Below are positions 18,722-29,512 of a DNA stretch of 64,000 bases, in pieces (position 1 is the first letter of the stretch; each line of letters starts with the position of its first letter). This stretch comes from Selaginella moellendorffii (lineage: Eukaryota; Streptophyta; Lycopodiopsida; Selaginellales; Selaginellaceae): positions 1,720,935-1,784,934 of the forward strand of contig NW_003314291.1 of assembly GCF_000143415.4 (NCBI RefSeq), read 5' to 3'. The notes below the pieces were generated by a model that saw only the letters and a list, made by a program, of their open reading frames with translations, searched no databases and was not told where the DNA came from. The translations under genes were made by a program, and so were the position numbers.

Positions 18722-21206
18722 TTATCTTGCCTCGGATTTATTCTCTACGTACCTGTTGATGTTTGTCAAGTTGCTCTTCAGCGGTGGTCGGCGCAGCCCG
18801 CTCACTCGAGCACCATGAGCAAAAGCGGATATCGTCTGCACAAACTTTTCAATCGACTCTTGAGCAATGGCTGAGTATCGCTGCGTATGGTCGACGTTTG
18901 CAGAGAGTGTGGCGGTTTTCTCCATGTTTACACCAAGTAGACTGCTGCTGAACTTCGGAAGCGATGCCTCCGCAGGTGGAGACCTCTTCCCTGATGGAAC
19001 ATTTTAGTTTGCGAGCTCTACTACGTACGATAACACCAGCTTACCTCTCATTGCCTTCGAGCAGGGCTTGGAAGTTCCCGCCTTCCTAACCTTCTTAATT
19101 CCTTGCTGGAGATCAGTACGTCAGGAACTCGCAAGAAACAAGGACACACCTCACCCGCATTGCGTTCTCGTCATTGACGTTCGATGGCCTGGAAACAACA
19201 TAGTTACCCCGTGCAACAAACCTTCGCTGCTGCATCGAGTACACCTGCGCAGACTGTTCTTGGCTCATATCACAGTCTGAGTCGTTGCTTGATTCCTCCT
19301 CTAAGGATAGAAAAGGATCAGGGAAAAGGACAAGCAAAGTAAGACATAACGCCTACCATATTCAAGGCAGATTCTCTTGTTGCCATGAGGAATTTTTGTA
19401 TCCTCCTGCAAACAGAACAACATATCCGGTAAGCTTCACAAAATAACGGACCAGCCCTTACCTCTATTTTCAAGCTACATTGCACCTCGTTGGAAGTGAA
19501 ACGAACAACATGATGGCGGTCAGGGCTCGAATTTGGTGTCCTGGGGCTCAAACAACTCGCACGACCTACAAGGGACTCACTTTCCATTTCCGCTTTCTCA
19601 GGAGAGTCTGAAGCTCTTGGAGCCTTGAACTGCTGTGTTGATGCCTCCGACTTCGAAACTGCATCGGCTAAGGAAATGAATGCTCTATCATCAAGAACAC
19701 TTTTGCTGTGGATACTGAAATAGTTTGTCAGCACATTCCTCTGCGCAGGTAAGTTGAGACGCTTTTGTTCTTTTTGTTTTGCAATTGGCTTTCTATCTTC
19801 GCATAAAGACTGTGGCGGCTCAGCAAGCTTGTTAGCACACGGTGATTAGCATACGGGACAATACAAAGCCTAGTATACCTGAAGTGGAGCATGAGTTTCC
19901 GGATGTATGACGCCTCGGACAATCTGCTGCACGAGACTTCGGGAAAGCTTTGTTTGTCGGAGTTAAGTTCCGAGTGTAGAATGCATAGACTTTTAAAAGG
20001 ATATGGTCCGAGAAACTCCACCTCTTCGCTGCAGTCGGCGGGAAGTTCAGTAAGGTGCACCAATTCATCTTGCGTAGGATCATAGACAAGGTGATGACAA
20101 AAAGTAAGCAATGCCTTTCTGAAGCCTTCTTCGTAAGACTTCGGTATCATTACGCCCGAAAATTTCAAGTGTCTAATCACCTGAAAGGAACCAAGTCATT
20201 CTACGTCTGAAGAACACAGAGTGCCATACCTTCTCGTAGCTTCGAAATCTGCGGATTAAATTATGAGCTCTTTTCACTCCCATGCCTTGCAAAGATGGCA
20301 AGTAGTCGCAGCCACTAAGGATGCACATTTCCAGCATCATCCTCTTTGTGAAACTCGTCAGATTCAAGTCCCTGTTCTTCACCAGGTCAGCATACTGAAG
20401 CTCAAAACCTTGACCATTCTTGTCCATTTTGAAAAGGATCTGCCAGATTGTTTGATCTTTAGCATGGAAGAGAAGATAACACCAAGCGTTTCAAAACCTT
20501 TGGACAACCGTACGCAACCAGGTCCGAGTCTTCAGTGATTACAGCGTCGACAACACCGCGCAGTGCCAGAAAGGCCATCTGTGCATCGGCTTCATACGGA
20601 GAGACAATGTATTCCACATTTTCTCTGCGAAGGACCTGATAGCCTTAAACAACATTTGCAAAACAGACATGTGATTTTGCATTACTAACCAGGATAAGCT
20701 GGTGCGCAACTTCGGGAGTAATGTCTACTGCCTTTTGATAGTGATCGTAGGCTGCAGCATGATTTCCAGATGCTTCGCATTCACGAGCGAGCTTTAGATG
20801 CTCTTCCCTGGCTCTGGAATGGAAGCTTTAAAATGCGATACGGAGATAGACGTGAAGTTACCTGGAGCGCTTTTCTTCTTGCTCGGCTTTCATTGGCAAT
20901 GAGCCTCCATCGAAAACCAGCAAAGGTTTGATCCCATGGTGTCGCAAGAGATTCACGCGGTGCATGCAGTAGTTCAGAAAGCTGCCAAGCAAGCTCTGGT
21001 TGTAAGAGTAAGAAAGAAGAAGAGGCCTCGGTGAGCTACACACACCTGGCTGTCGCCCGACCATCGCAAATGTCCTTGCTACAACTAAATGCGGCCTTGT
21101 GCAGCCACGAGTAAGTGTCTACAGCGACCCTCATGCCCGAGTACTCTTTCACATTCGTCGATGTCGTGATGGATTTGAGCGCCGGAAGAAGGCCCTGGAT
21201 CCCCAT
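18722..21206 (-). CDS. EXO1: Exonuclease 1 (XPG/Rad2 family)
   Basis: Eleven exons keep frame and give 618 residues: 21206-21046, 20981-20862, 20813-20690, 20635-20498, 20439-20230, 20180-19879, 19738-19462, 19405-19357, 19300-19155, 19105-19045, 18990-18722. The start [11 protein letters not shown] is the XPG N-domain signature. The internal domain has the acidic ITEDSDL and [20 protein letters not shown] motifs that bind the metal ions and form the helix-hairpin-helix. EXO1 is a 5'-3' exonuclease and flap nuclease in mismatch repair, end resection and crossing-over. The C-terminus is diverged but ends with a family-like [13 protein letters not shown]...SGLRRPPLK segment, which fits the part that contacts mismatch-repair proteins. 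Metal-binding acidic residues look intact. Confidence 0.93.
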
Positions 21207-21426
21207 CGCACAGCCAGATCGCTGCGCCATTGCTGTGAGGAGCAAGACAAAGGAGGGAAACGTCTCACCTTTGCTGTGCTGTGCTCCGGCCTCTGGAAAG
21301 AACCCTAGCTAGGCGCCATTGACATCATGCGACTTAACAAAGCTCTCGCGCTCCTGGGAAAATGGAGGGAAAGTGGTACCGCGATTCGAACCCTAGATCG
21401 CTTACATCTGCAAACGCTATTTGCCT

Positions 21427-21595
21427 TGCTCCGGGATGAATAGAGTTTTGTTAACATTCAGCTCGCACAGAGCGTTCTCTCTTTCTCTCTGTTTATCACT
21501 CGTTCCTGCTCCGGGTGAATGGAACTTCGTTACATTCACCTCTTACAGAGTGTTCACTTCCCTCTCTCTTTCTCTCTTACATGTCGTTCTTCCAA
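21427..21595 (+). repeat. Imperfect ~83 bp tandem duplication
   Basis: Two diverged copies, about 21427-21508 and 21509-21595. Each starts tgctccggg-tgaat, passes through tt(a)acattca and agagcgttc/agagtgttc, and ends in a CT-rich run. They lie between EXO1 and the VQ gene in the shared 5'/3' space. No coding role is seen. Confidence 0.6.
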
Positions 21596-21659
21596 GTGGA
21601 GTGCTCACAAAATTTGTCGTGGACGATCACACGGTAACCATCCCATCGACCATAAACTG

Positions 21660-22094
21660 TCAGTAAATGAGGGGCGGAAGCATGGTGCAATCTGGAAGTG
21701 GCCGCGAAGAATCCAGCAAGGCCGAGATTATATCCATGTCCATGTCGTCGAAGTTGGCACCGCTGCTGCTAGTTTCCTCTTCAGAAGACTTGTCACTCCA
21801 GTTTGGACTGTATGGAGCAAGCCCGGCCTCGTCCGAGAACGCTGGAGCTGCTGATTGATCACGATTGCCATCGATAACAGTGGTAGCAGCAGTATTAGAT
21901 TGGATGAGCTTGGTGGTGCGGAAGGACCTTGATCTCAGCTTTCCGGATCGTCTAGCTATAGCCGGCTGATAATTCATGCCAGTTAGCTCCTGAACGAGCT
22001 CCCTAAAGCTGGCAGCATCCGTTCTTATGACTGTAGGATTGAAGATTTGAACAACTTTGAGAACCGACCTCGGCTTTGCTCTCTTATAAGACAT
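21660..22094 (-). CDS. VQ-motif protein
   Basis: A 144-residue single-exon protein. Residues 31-40 read FRELVQELTG, the FxxxVQxLTG motif that defines the plant VQ family. It is preceded by NPTVIRTDAAS, like the TDxxSF segment usual in these proteins. VQ proteins bind WRKY transcription factors or MAP kinases and tune defence and growth transcription. A basic patch (RRSGKLRSRSFRTTK) follows, then an acidic Ser/Glu/Asp-rich region (SSEEETSS, DDMDMD). The ATG at 22094 opens the frame. The specific WRKY partner cannot be read here. Confidence 0.85.
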   Translation of the reverse strand: MSYKRAKPRSVLKVVQIFNPTVIRTDAASFRELVQELTGMNYQPAIARRSGKLRSRSFRTTKLIQSNTAATTVIDGNRDQSAAPAFSDEAGLAPYSPNWSDKSSEEETSSSGANFDDMDMDIISALLDSSRPLPDCTMLPPLIY

Positions 22095-22650
22095 TGTGCA
22101 ACTCGCGGATGGAAGTTAACAAAGGGGGAGCAAGCAAGCAATTGCACACACACCGGGCCTTGTAGTTGGAGGGAGATCTAGAGGAGAGGGCCTGGGAGGA
22201 TACAGACAAAGTGTTTAGCTTGAACCAGTGTCGGTTGACGTCGTCCTAGTCGAGAGCTGTCCTAAGCATTTTATAGGAGGTTAGAGAAGGAGCGCTTCAT
22301 TTTACTCGAGCTCTCGAGCGGAGGCGAGGAGAGATTGGACAAGCAAAGAATAAGTGGACACGAGGAGCTTTCATGGCTGGTGGTGGTGGCCCTGGAGAGG
22401 TGAGGAATGGGTACAGTCAGGGAATGAAATGAGTGAAAAAGTTTGGTTGCAATTTCCTTTTTTAATTTTTCTTCTTCTTTCACTGTTTGAGATGAGAGCG
22501 CCCGCCGGGACGAGTGGCTTCGCGAGAGCTTCACGAGATCTCTTGCTTTCTCTCACTTCACGCCTGCCTGATATCGCTCTGCATATTCTCTCTCCTATGG
22601 GTCCCGTCCTCGAGCACCATATAATTTCCACTCCCAGCAAGTACCACGAT
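22095..22650. other. VQ gene upstream region
   Basis: About 550 bp upstream of the VQ start with no accepted gene. It has CT-rich and GA-rich patches and short open frames on both strands without family features. It probably holds the VQ promoter and a leader. Confidence 0.35.
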
Positions 22651-22656
22651 CAAAGT

Positions 22657-23600
22657 TTACCACGGAACCCTCTCGGAAATGTTGTTGTCAGGTCCATTGG
22701 CCAGCCACCTTTTTCCAGGCGCATCCACCCAGATCAATCCTTGAGCTTTGTTGCGCACGTTAAAGTAGTAATTTCCCAGATCACAAATCACTAAAGAGAC
22801 TTGATACGAAGCCATGCTGCATGAAATGCCAAAGCCACAATCGCTACGTCGCTTCCAGCACATTTCGCATCTCTCGCAGCCCTCGTGCGTATTTGGGGCG
22901 CGGCTTCGCTGAAGCTGCCTTCCACTTCGCCTTGCACCGCTCGCTGGGAAGGCGCCAAGCTCCCACTCATCATGCCATAAGCATTTCGGCGTCCAATGCC
23001 GTGCAAAAGACTTGGCAGGCGAGCGCAGATGTCCCGGACACATAAACACTCTCTGGTATTCCTTGTGTCCTTGAATTGGAATCATGAACATGATAGCGTT
23101 CCTCATTAAATAAATTTCCAGGCTGCGAATCCCCGGGAGACGGCTTAATCAGAATTTCACGAGTAATGTCGGTGGAAAGCATGATTATCCATCTGAGCTG
23201 GAAACAAGCATGATCCACGTACTTATCGTGATGGAGCTGGTTTTGTGACTACCTACCTGTACTCGTCGCCACAATCACTAGCGATCGAGTGGAGGATCCC
23301 TGCAAATCGGAACCCCCCCTGCAAGTTGTGCTCGCCAATGCTCTCAGCGCCGATGATCGCGCTGGCAACTCCTGGCCTGACCGCACGGAAACTGTACTTC
23401 GTGCCTATCGCTTTGCAAACTCCTGATCACGAGAGCTCGAACGCATATGAGGAATGAACTAGATCTGATTTTCAAAAGACCTGTAGAGCTGCCAGCCACC
23501 ACCCTGTACTGCGCCCGGGAGTTCTTTGGAACTTCTTGCCCGTCAGACATATTTCTCAGACAAGAACCACGTCCTAGTAATATGCCCAAGTATGAGGGCT
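22657..23600 (-). other. Unidentified possible gene or gene remnant
   Basis: Several minus-strand frames look protein-like but do not join cleanly: a segment with GTKYSFRAVRPGVASAIIGA near 23330-23410, one with RWIIMLSTDITREILIKP near 23150-23215, and one ending near 22657 with LANGPDNNISERVPW. Spacing and frame shifts could be introns or decay. No family was recognised and no start codon or promoter stands out. Treat as unresolved. Confidence 0.25.
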
Positions 23601-23881
23601 ACTACAGCTTCCTCTTCTTCTATGCCAAAAGTATCAAAGTTTGTCAATGTATTTTGCTTGCATGCCTGAGCTCATAGCGACATCCAAATCTTAAGATACA
23701 CGCATCTGCTGTTTAGAGCGGCCAATCCTACCTTCAGCGAAGTTTTTGCTTGCAGATGATCCTTGACGGAACAGCAAGCAAACTTTGTCATGGAAGTTTT
23801 ACCGTGTTACCTGGACGGGATGTGAATCGAGTATCTGCGAAGAAGTCATATCTATATAGCTAGGCTAAGGCCAGGCAGTCG

Positions 23882-24091
23882 CTCTCGTTGGTCGCAGTCA
23901 GGTACATTCAAAAGGCACCAATGCTGCTCTCGAGATGGATGCATGCAGGCGAGGTGAAGATGGGGGGAACGGACGTCAAGACAATCCAGCTCAAGTGGCT
24001 ATGGAATCAGACCGGACTCGTGAGCCAGGAACCGGTTCTGTTCGCAACGAGCATCAAGCAAAACATTGCTATGGGAATGCCAGCATATTGA
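23882..24091 (+). pseudogene. ABCB-type transporter fragment
   Basis: About 65 codons read the part of a P-glycoprotein (ABCB) nucleotide-binding domain between Walker A and the ABC signature: [18 protein letters not shown], then [21 protein letters not shown] holds the Q-loop. Walker A, the signature and all membrane segments are missing, and a stop follows. It is an isolated scrap, probably related to the larger ABCB relic at 38.1-40.1 kb. Confidence 0.75.
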
Positions 24092-24342
24092 TGAAATTTT
24101 CAAATGTGCCCAGCCATCCGACCATGCCCGCCCGCGACCTGCCTTGTACTTTGTTTGCTAGCCGCTGTGCAACATATACCGTGACAAGCGCGGGAAGAGC
24201 CAAGCGCCGTCACCTCCATAGCTAGGCTAGGCTAGGCTACAATGTGGAGCTCCTTTCCTCGTGATGAAAGGAAGGAGAAAAGAATAGATGTATATTTTAT
24301 GGAGTTTTGTCGCTGGTGTGGGGGTACCAAGGGATCCTTAAG

Positions 24343-26244
24343 CTACACCGTCCAAGAGGCGGATCGCGTCATGAGTGTCTTCATGTTCCTGTCCTCGTCG
24401 AGCGACACCATGCCCAAGTGCGTGGGGTCTTCGAGCAGCATCTTGGCAACCAGGTAGCCAGCAATGGACCACGTCTGCAGCTTGCGGGCCTGCTTGCCAA
24501 TGTAGCGTCCCAGCTTGCCGTCGTAATACTCGGGCCACCCGTCCAGCGACAACCGCTGCTCCGCCTGCTCGATCGCCCTGCGTGCCATCTGTGGCCTCCC
24601 CGTCTTGACGCACGCCGCCGTCAGCAGCCACAGGAGTACTGCAACACGTTGTTAGGAACAATCCTACTGAAGACAAAAGTCACCTGGCCAGGAGCCTCCG
24701 TTGTGGTAGCTCCACCTCGTGTTTTTGGGGTCGAAGCCCGTCACGATCCGCCACTCATGTCCCTCGATGGCCGGGTAGGAGATCTTGAGCGGCATCTCTC
24801 CCACCAGGTCCTCCCAGCGCTCCTCGATGAGGTCCATGATGGCCTCGGCCTGCTCCGAGGTGGCCATGGACGACAGGATGGCGACGCAGTTGCCGAGCAG
24901 GAACCACCTGAAGTCCATGCGCGCGGGGCTGACATTGCCAATGAAGTAGCCCCCGCGCATGGGCATGAAGTCGAACACCCAGTCGGGGATGGACTCGGGG
25001 ATGACGTTGAACTTGTTCACCGCCGTGTGCGAGTACTCCTCCGTCTTGTAGCGGTAGATGCTGTTGAGCTGGTGGTGGTCGAGCCAAAAGTAGTTGCGCA
25101 TGTGGTAGCTCAGCGCGTTGAGCCGCTTGTCGATGCGCTCAAGCAGCTCCTTGTTGCCCGGCGCCTCCTGCTTGAGCATCGTCTTGGCGCAGCGCAGGGC
25201 CATGAAAAAGAGCGCCTGGATCTCGATGGGATAGCCGTAGATCCCCTGCACACATGCGCAGCACCACGAGTGAGTGACATTACGCAGGCGTAAGACAAGA
25301 GAGTTACCATTCGCCGGTCCACCATGCAGCAGCCATCGGCACAGAGCAGCGTGGGGAAGGTGTCGAAGCCCTCGGCGAGGCAGAGCGTGAGGATGAGCTT
25401 GATACCCCGCTGGCAGTCGGGCATGTCGGCCAGGCTGTGGTCCCCGGTGGAGCGGGTGTAGGCTCGCAGCAGGATGATCCACCAGAAGCCCGAGTCCACC
25501 GGCGCCACCCGCCCGATGGCGCTCTCTCCAAAGTCCGCCACCATGGTGTCTGTCCTCCGCACCGGGTCGTGGAGGACTTTGAAGCTGGCGGGCATGGCCC
25601 CTTGCCCCAGCGTGAAGTTGTCGATCCGCTTCTCCCACGCTTGCAGCCGGAGCGCCTTGAGCAGAAAGTTTTTGACGATGTCGGACTCGCCATTCATGAG
25701 GAAGGCCAGGGCACTGGGCACGAAGTCGCGCACAAACACCTGGTGATAAAATCGGTGTCACCTACAAGTCAAAATGTGTCAGCCACCACCATACCTGGTT
25801 GTAGTTGAGCACTTCCTCGGCCGAATCGTTGGCAGCAATGGTGCCCACCGGATTGCCGCGGAAGTAGACGATGGATCTGCGCAAATGCTCCCATGCCTCC
25901 CCGATCATGGGGTGAGGCTCGAACGAGTGAATACGGGGCGAGAACAGTCCACCGCTGACGGTGGACCGGACGCTGGGCGACAGCATCAATGCTTCCAGGC
26001 ACTCGCTGCTCTTGACAGTCTCGAGCCTCATGAGAGTTGGCCGAGGGGACAGCAACGGGCTGCTTGCTGCTGCCCCCACTACTGGGCTCGGATCGCTGCG
26101 GCTTCTCTCGGCTGCAGCTGCCTTGTTGGGGGCGTTCTTGGACGAGTCCGAGGGGAGAGGGTAGCAGGGGTCGCCATTGCGAAGCGAATCTGCTTCCAGC
26201 GACAAAGCACTCAAGGCAAGCAAATCTGGTGCCATGGCAACCAA
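24343..26244 (-). CDS. Alkaline/neutral invertase (GH100)
   Basis: Four exons, 26244-25795, 25739-25308, 25245-24684 and 24638-24343, join in frame to 579 residues. The enzyme splits sucrose into glucose and fructose at neutral pH. Conserved GH100 blocks are present: [86 protein letters not shown] and [12 protein letters not shown]. The FVRDF and VDSGFWW stretches contain the proposed catalytic acids. The N-terminus lacks a clear transit peptide, and the length matches the cytosolic (alpha/beta CINV) type better than organellar forms. It ends [18 protein letters not shown], shorter than some relatives. It diverges from PIG-C across about 630 bp. Confidence 0.93.
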
Positions 26245-26875
26245 GGGAGAGAGGGAGCGCTAATGTGTACCTGGGAGCTGTAGCTGCGTACAATCGAGGG
26301 GGAGATCTTGTCGCGTGTGCTCTCTCTGTTAGCAAATCTGAGGAGATGTGCGCCTGCCTCCGCTGTGGGTATTAAAGCAACGCAACGGGGGGGGTGGGGG
26401 GCGGATCTCAAAGTCACCAACACTTAGTTGGTGCCTGATTCCCGAGCTGATGATTAGAGGAGGACGGGACGGGCACACCGGGCACGGGCAAGGAAAACAA
26501 AGGAAGAAACTAGTGCGCGTATAGTGCTCTCTCCGTAACAGCTGCCCGCCGGAAGCCCAGCAAACAATGGGAGTAGATATTCTTTCTCGCCCACATCTCC
26601 GACATTGGGGAGATGCTCTGCACGCCGTATATGCCCTAAGCATCCCGGCTTTGCACTTAATTGGCACTTTAGTTTGCGCTTAAGTGCCCGAAAATGCTCA
26701 CGCGCGGAGCATGGCAAGCTAGCTAGCTTATTACGCCTCTGTGACCCCAGCGGAGAGAAGAGAGCGACCTTCCCTACACTACTTAGGTACAATGTCTCCG
26801 TTTTTTCGTAAACAAGAAGAAGACGACGACGAGGACGTGGAGAATATTCCTTGGAAGAGGTAGGGCTGCGCGGCC
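26245..26875. other. Divergent promoter region, invertase / PIG-C
   Basis: 631 bp between the two divergent ATGs. It must hold the promoters and leaders of both genes. No repeat or RNA gene is visible. It contains the in-frame short upstream frame described separately at 26792-26863, and a poly-G tract near 26388-26400. Confidence 0.45.
26792..26863 (+). CDS. In-frame acidic upstream ORF of PIG-C
   Basis: A 23-codon frame that starts MSPFFRKQ, has a run of Asp/Glu, and ends at a TAG four codons before the PIG-C ATG. It is in the same frame as PIG-C. If translated it could reduce or gate PIG-C translation; readthrough of the single stop would add an acidic N-terminal extension. Whether it is in the mRNA is unknown. 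Confidence 0.35.
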   Translation: MSPFFRKQEEDDDEDVENIPWKR

Positions 26876-27781
26876 ATGGCGGCTCATGAGGGAGGGTGGA
26901 GCAAGGTGGTGTATGGCGGAATGCAGGGGGGCTTCCCGGACAATTACACCGACTCGTCGTTTCTCGAGGACATGGTGATGAACGCGAATGTGGTACGGCG
27001 GGATCTGTGGACCACGGTGCTGGATTCAGTGGGAGTGGCGCAGCACCTGTGTGTGGTTGCCATCATCGCCAGTGTGTGGGCTTACACCCTCTGCCAACGC
27101 CTCACCGCCGCCGCGCTCCTCTCTCTCGACGCGCTGCTCCTGGCGCTTGGCCTGTGCATCTGGCTCCTCACCACTCTCCACCACCACCGCCTCCGCCGCC
27201 ACACCACCACCACGACGCTCCGCCACCTCCTCTACTTCGTCGCCGGCCTCTACGTCATGACCCCAGTCTTCCACACCCTCACCACCTCCATCAGCTCCGA
27301 TTCAATCTGGGCCTGCACCATCTGCCTCTTGCTCCTCCACCTCTTCCTCCACGACTACTCGTGCTGCTCCACCACCTCCGCCACCTCCACCTCCGTCGTC
27401 GCCAGCGTCTCCCTCCACGCCTCCATCCTCGCCTCGGTCCTCATTGCCTCGCGCCTGCCGTCCACACCCCTCGTCTTTGCCACCATGCTCTTCTCTCTTC
27501 AGTTCTTCCTGCTCTTCCCTCCTCTCAGCTGCTCCGTCAAGCGGGCGTCCGTGAAGCTGCACCTCGTCCTCTCCTCCCTGCTGCTGCTCGCCGCGCTCGT
27601 CCTCCTGCTGCCCCTCAGCGTCCCCGCCTGCCTGCTGCTGGCCGCTGCGTTGCTCGTCATCACCTTGGTGTGCCCGCTCTGGCTGCTCCGGATCCACGAG
27701 TACAAGTTCGAGATCAACGGGCCGTGGGACGAGGCCAAGCTCTGCTTCCGCATTGACGACGATGACGCACGCAACTTATAG
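26876..27781 (+). CDS. PIGC: GPI-GlcNAc transferase subunit PIG-C
   Basis: A 301-residue intronless protein. PIG-C/Gpi2 is a membrane subunit of the ER complex that transfers GlcNAc to phosphatidylinositol, the first step of GPI-anchor synthesis. The family signature is clear at the start: WSKVVYGGMQGGFPDNYTD, then SFLEDMVMNANVVRRDLW. The rest is about eight hydrophobic segments. The C-terminal LWLLRIHEYKFEINGPWDEA is the other strongly conserved block. The middle is high in GC and Leu/Ser/Thr-rich, which opens false frames on both strands. The gene ends 40 bp before the OS-9 ATG, a very small gap for two separate genes. Confidence 0.93.
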   Translation: MAAHEGGWSKVVYGGMQGGFPDNYTDSSFLEDMVMNANVVRRDLWTTVLDSVGVAQHLCVVAIIASVWAYTLCQRLTAAALLSLDALLLALGLCIWLLTTLHHHRLRRHTTTTTLRHLLYFVAGLYVMTPVFHTLTTSISSDSIWACTICLLLLHLFLHDYSCCSTTSATSTSVVASVSLHASILASVLIASRLPSTPLVFATMLFSLQFFLLFPPLSCSVKRASVKLHLVLSSLLLLAALVLLLPLSVPACLLLAAALLVITLVCPLWLLRIHEYKFEINGPWDEAKLCFRIDDDDARNL

Positions 27782-27821
27782 GTGGACGATTATAGGGCCC
27801 AGCTAGGGTAAACTGGAGCAA

Positions 27822-29130
27822 ATGGCGGCATCGCGGTGGGCGACATGGGCGTGGACGGCCGCTCTCCTCCTGGCTGGCGCCTTTGCCGACTCAAATCGCT
27901 TGCTTCCTGTGAATTCAGGTACCTCAGCTCGCCACTTCATCTGCTTCATATATATATATCTCAGGCGCCGTTCCCAGCTTTCAGGACCCCAAGTACAAGC
28001 TCCAATTCCATGAGCTGCAAGATCCATACAGCCCGGTTTGTTCCCTTTTTGATCTTGCGCTGCCAACCCCCGATTCATCTCCTTCTCTTGACAGGAGGAT
28101 CCGGACACGGAGATGGTTCGCATGACGGACAGAGATGGCAGAAAGTTTGAGTGCTTTCTACCCAAGAAACCAGAGGCTTCCCCACTCGACGGGGCCAACG
28201 AGACGGAAGCGACGCTGGCCGAGATCTCGAGGAGGACGCCGGAAGAGCTGCTGGATGTTCTCAAAGACAGGTGCTTCCACAGGGTAAAATCTTAAAGCGT
28301 CATGTTGCATCTTGCCTACATGCATATTTTTCACCAGCACGAGGGATGGTGGACCTACGAGCTGTGCTACCACGGTAAGTTCCGGCAGGTGCACTTTGAG
28401 ACATCCAAGAAGGACAAGAAGAGCCAGGTTATTAGCAAGAGTCCTTTCTCAGCAATTTCCGGTCGCTCTATCTAATCTTCCCAGTCTACAGGAAGCTCAG
28501 GAATTTGTTTTGGGCGTGTATGATGCCGAAGCGACCGCTCGGCTTCACTCATCCACCCCAGTTTTGATTCAAAAGGATCCACGCTCGCAAACTGCTGCAC
28601 TCAAGTGAGCACTGCTCTGTTTCGTCCCAGAGAAACTAACCTCTCGCCGCGTCCTAGGTACTTCGCACATATGTACGTGAATGGTACCAAGTGCGATCTT
28701 ACGGGTGCTCCAAGGGAGACAGAAGTAAGAGACGATCCTACCAATTGATGTACACCGCTAAGCAGCCAGTGTTCTGGCAGGTCCGATTTGTATGTGCAGA
28801 CTCCGGGATGTTACTAATCAGCTCCATCAAAGAATCTCCCACGTGCAAGTACACTGTGATTTTTCAGGCCCCCATGCTCTGCAAGCACCCGTAAGCGTCA
28901 ACCCTCTGCTCTCCAGCTGAGCTTGGTACTGACCGATCTTTTTCTTGGCGTCTGTCAGACTGTTTCAGGAAGAGCGTCAGCCGTGGCTGGTGGTCAATTG
29001 CAACTCGGTTTCCAATGACGAGTATGAAATCAATCGCGAGCAGCAGCGGCCAGCAGCATCCGAAGAGGTGAGCAGCGGCAATATTGAGATGCTACCTCCG
29101 TCCACTACAAGCAGCATGGATGAGAGCTAG
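27822..29130 (+). CDS. OS9: OS-9-like ER lectin (MRH domain)
   Basis: Eight exons join in frame to 299 residues: 27822-27918, 27965-28035, 28095-28283, 28338-28428, 28492-28604, 28658-28724, 28781-28890, 28969-29130. OS-9 (plant EBS6) reads trimmed mannose on misfolded glycoproteins and hands them to the HRD1 ligase for ER-associated degradation. Residues 1-22 are a signal peptide (WTAALLLAGAFA). The MRH domain starts at KDRCFHRHEGWWTYELCYHG; the double Trp and the later NGTKCDLTG and CKYTVIF segments match sugar-binding MRH sites, with Cys spacing for three disulphides. There is no HDEL-type retention signal, as in OS-9. The GTAAGT at 28375 is coding, not a donor. Confidence 0.92.
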
Positions 29131-29512
29131 GATAGTGTGGTGCCGACAAAGGTCTTTGCCTTCGGCTCTAGCAGTCTATCGATACTCGTAGGTAAGCACA
29201 GCAGAGTCGATCCAAGCTGTTCGTGTAAGTGGGGATGGAACGCTCCGATTTAGAGAACATTAAAGACCTGATAATATACTTTATTTTCTCTTTTCCTTGG
29301 TTCTCTTATAGAACTAGCCATCGCATTTGGGAGAATCCCACATCCATATCCTCTCCATTATTTGCCAGCTTTTCCTACAAGGTTTTTTCTTCTTATTCGG
29401 AGAGGTGCTATAGGAAGAATCGTTGCTGAGATCTCTGAACGCTCCAACTGTAAACTGTGTGACAAGGTATATACAAACTTCTTTTGTTTGGTAGATGGCC
29501 GCCTCCCTCCGT
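29131..29512. other. Convergent 3' region, OS-9 / ClC
   Basis: About 380 bp between the OS-9 stop and the ClC stop on the opposite strand. It should hold both 3' UTRs and polyadenylation signals. No gene or repeat is recognised. Confidence 0.4.

Noticed and set aside
24307..25293. A 328-codon plus-strand frame opposite the invertase gene
   Set aside because: It is antisense to conserved invertase exons that join in frame, and has no recognisable motif.
26896..27756. A 286-codon plus-strand frame inside PIG-C in another phase
   Set aside because: His/Pro/Arg-rich by-product of the GC-rich Leu/Ser PIG-C sequence; the PIG-C frame carries all family motifs.
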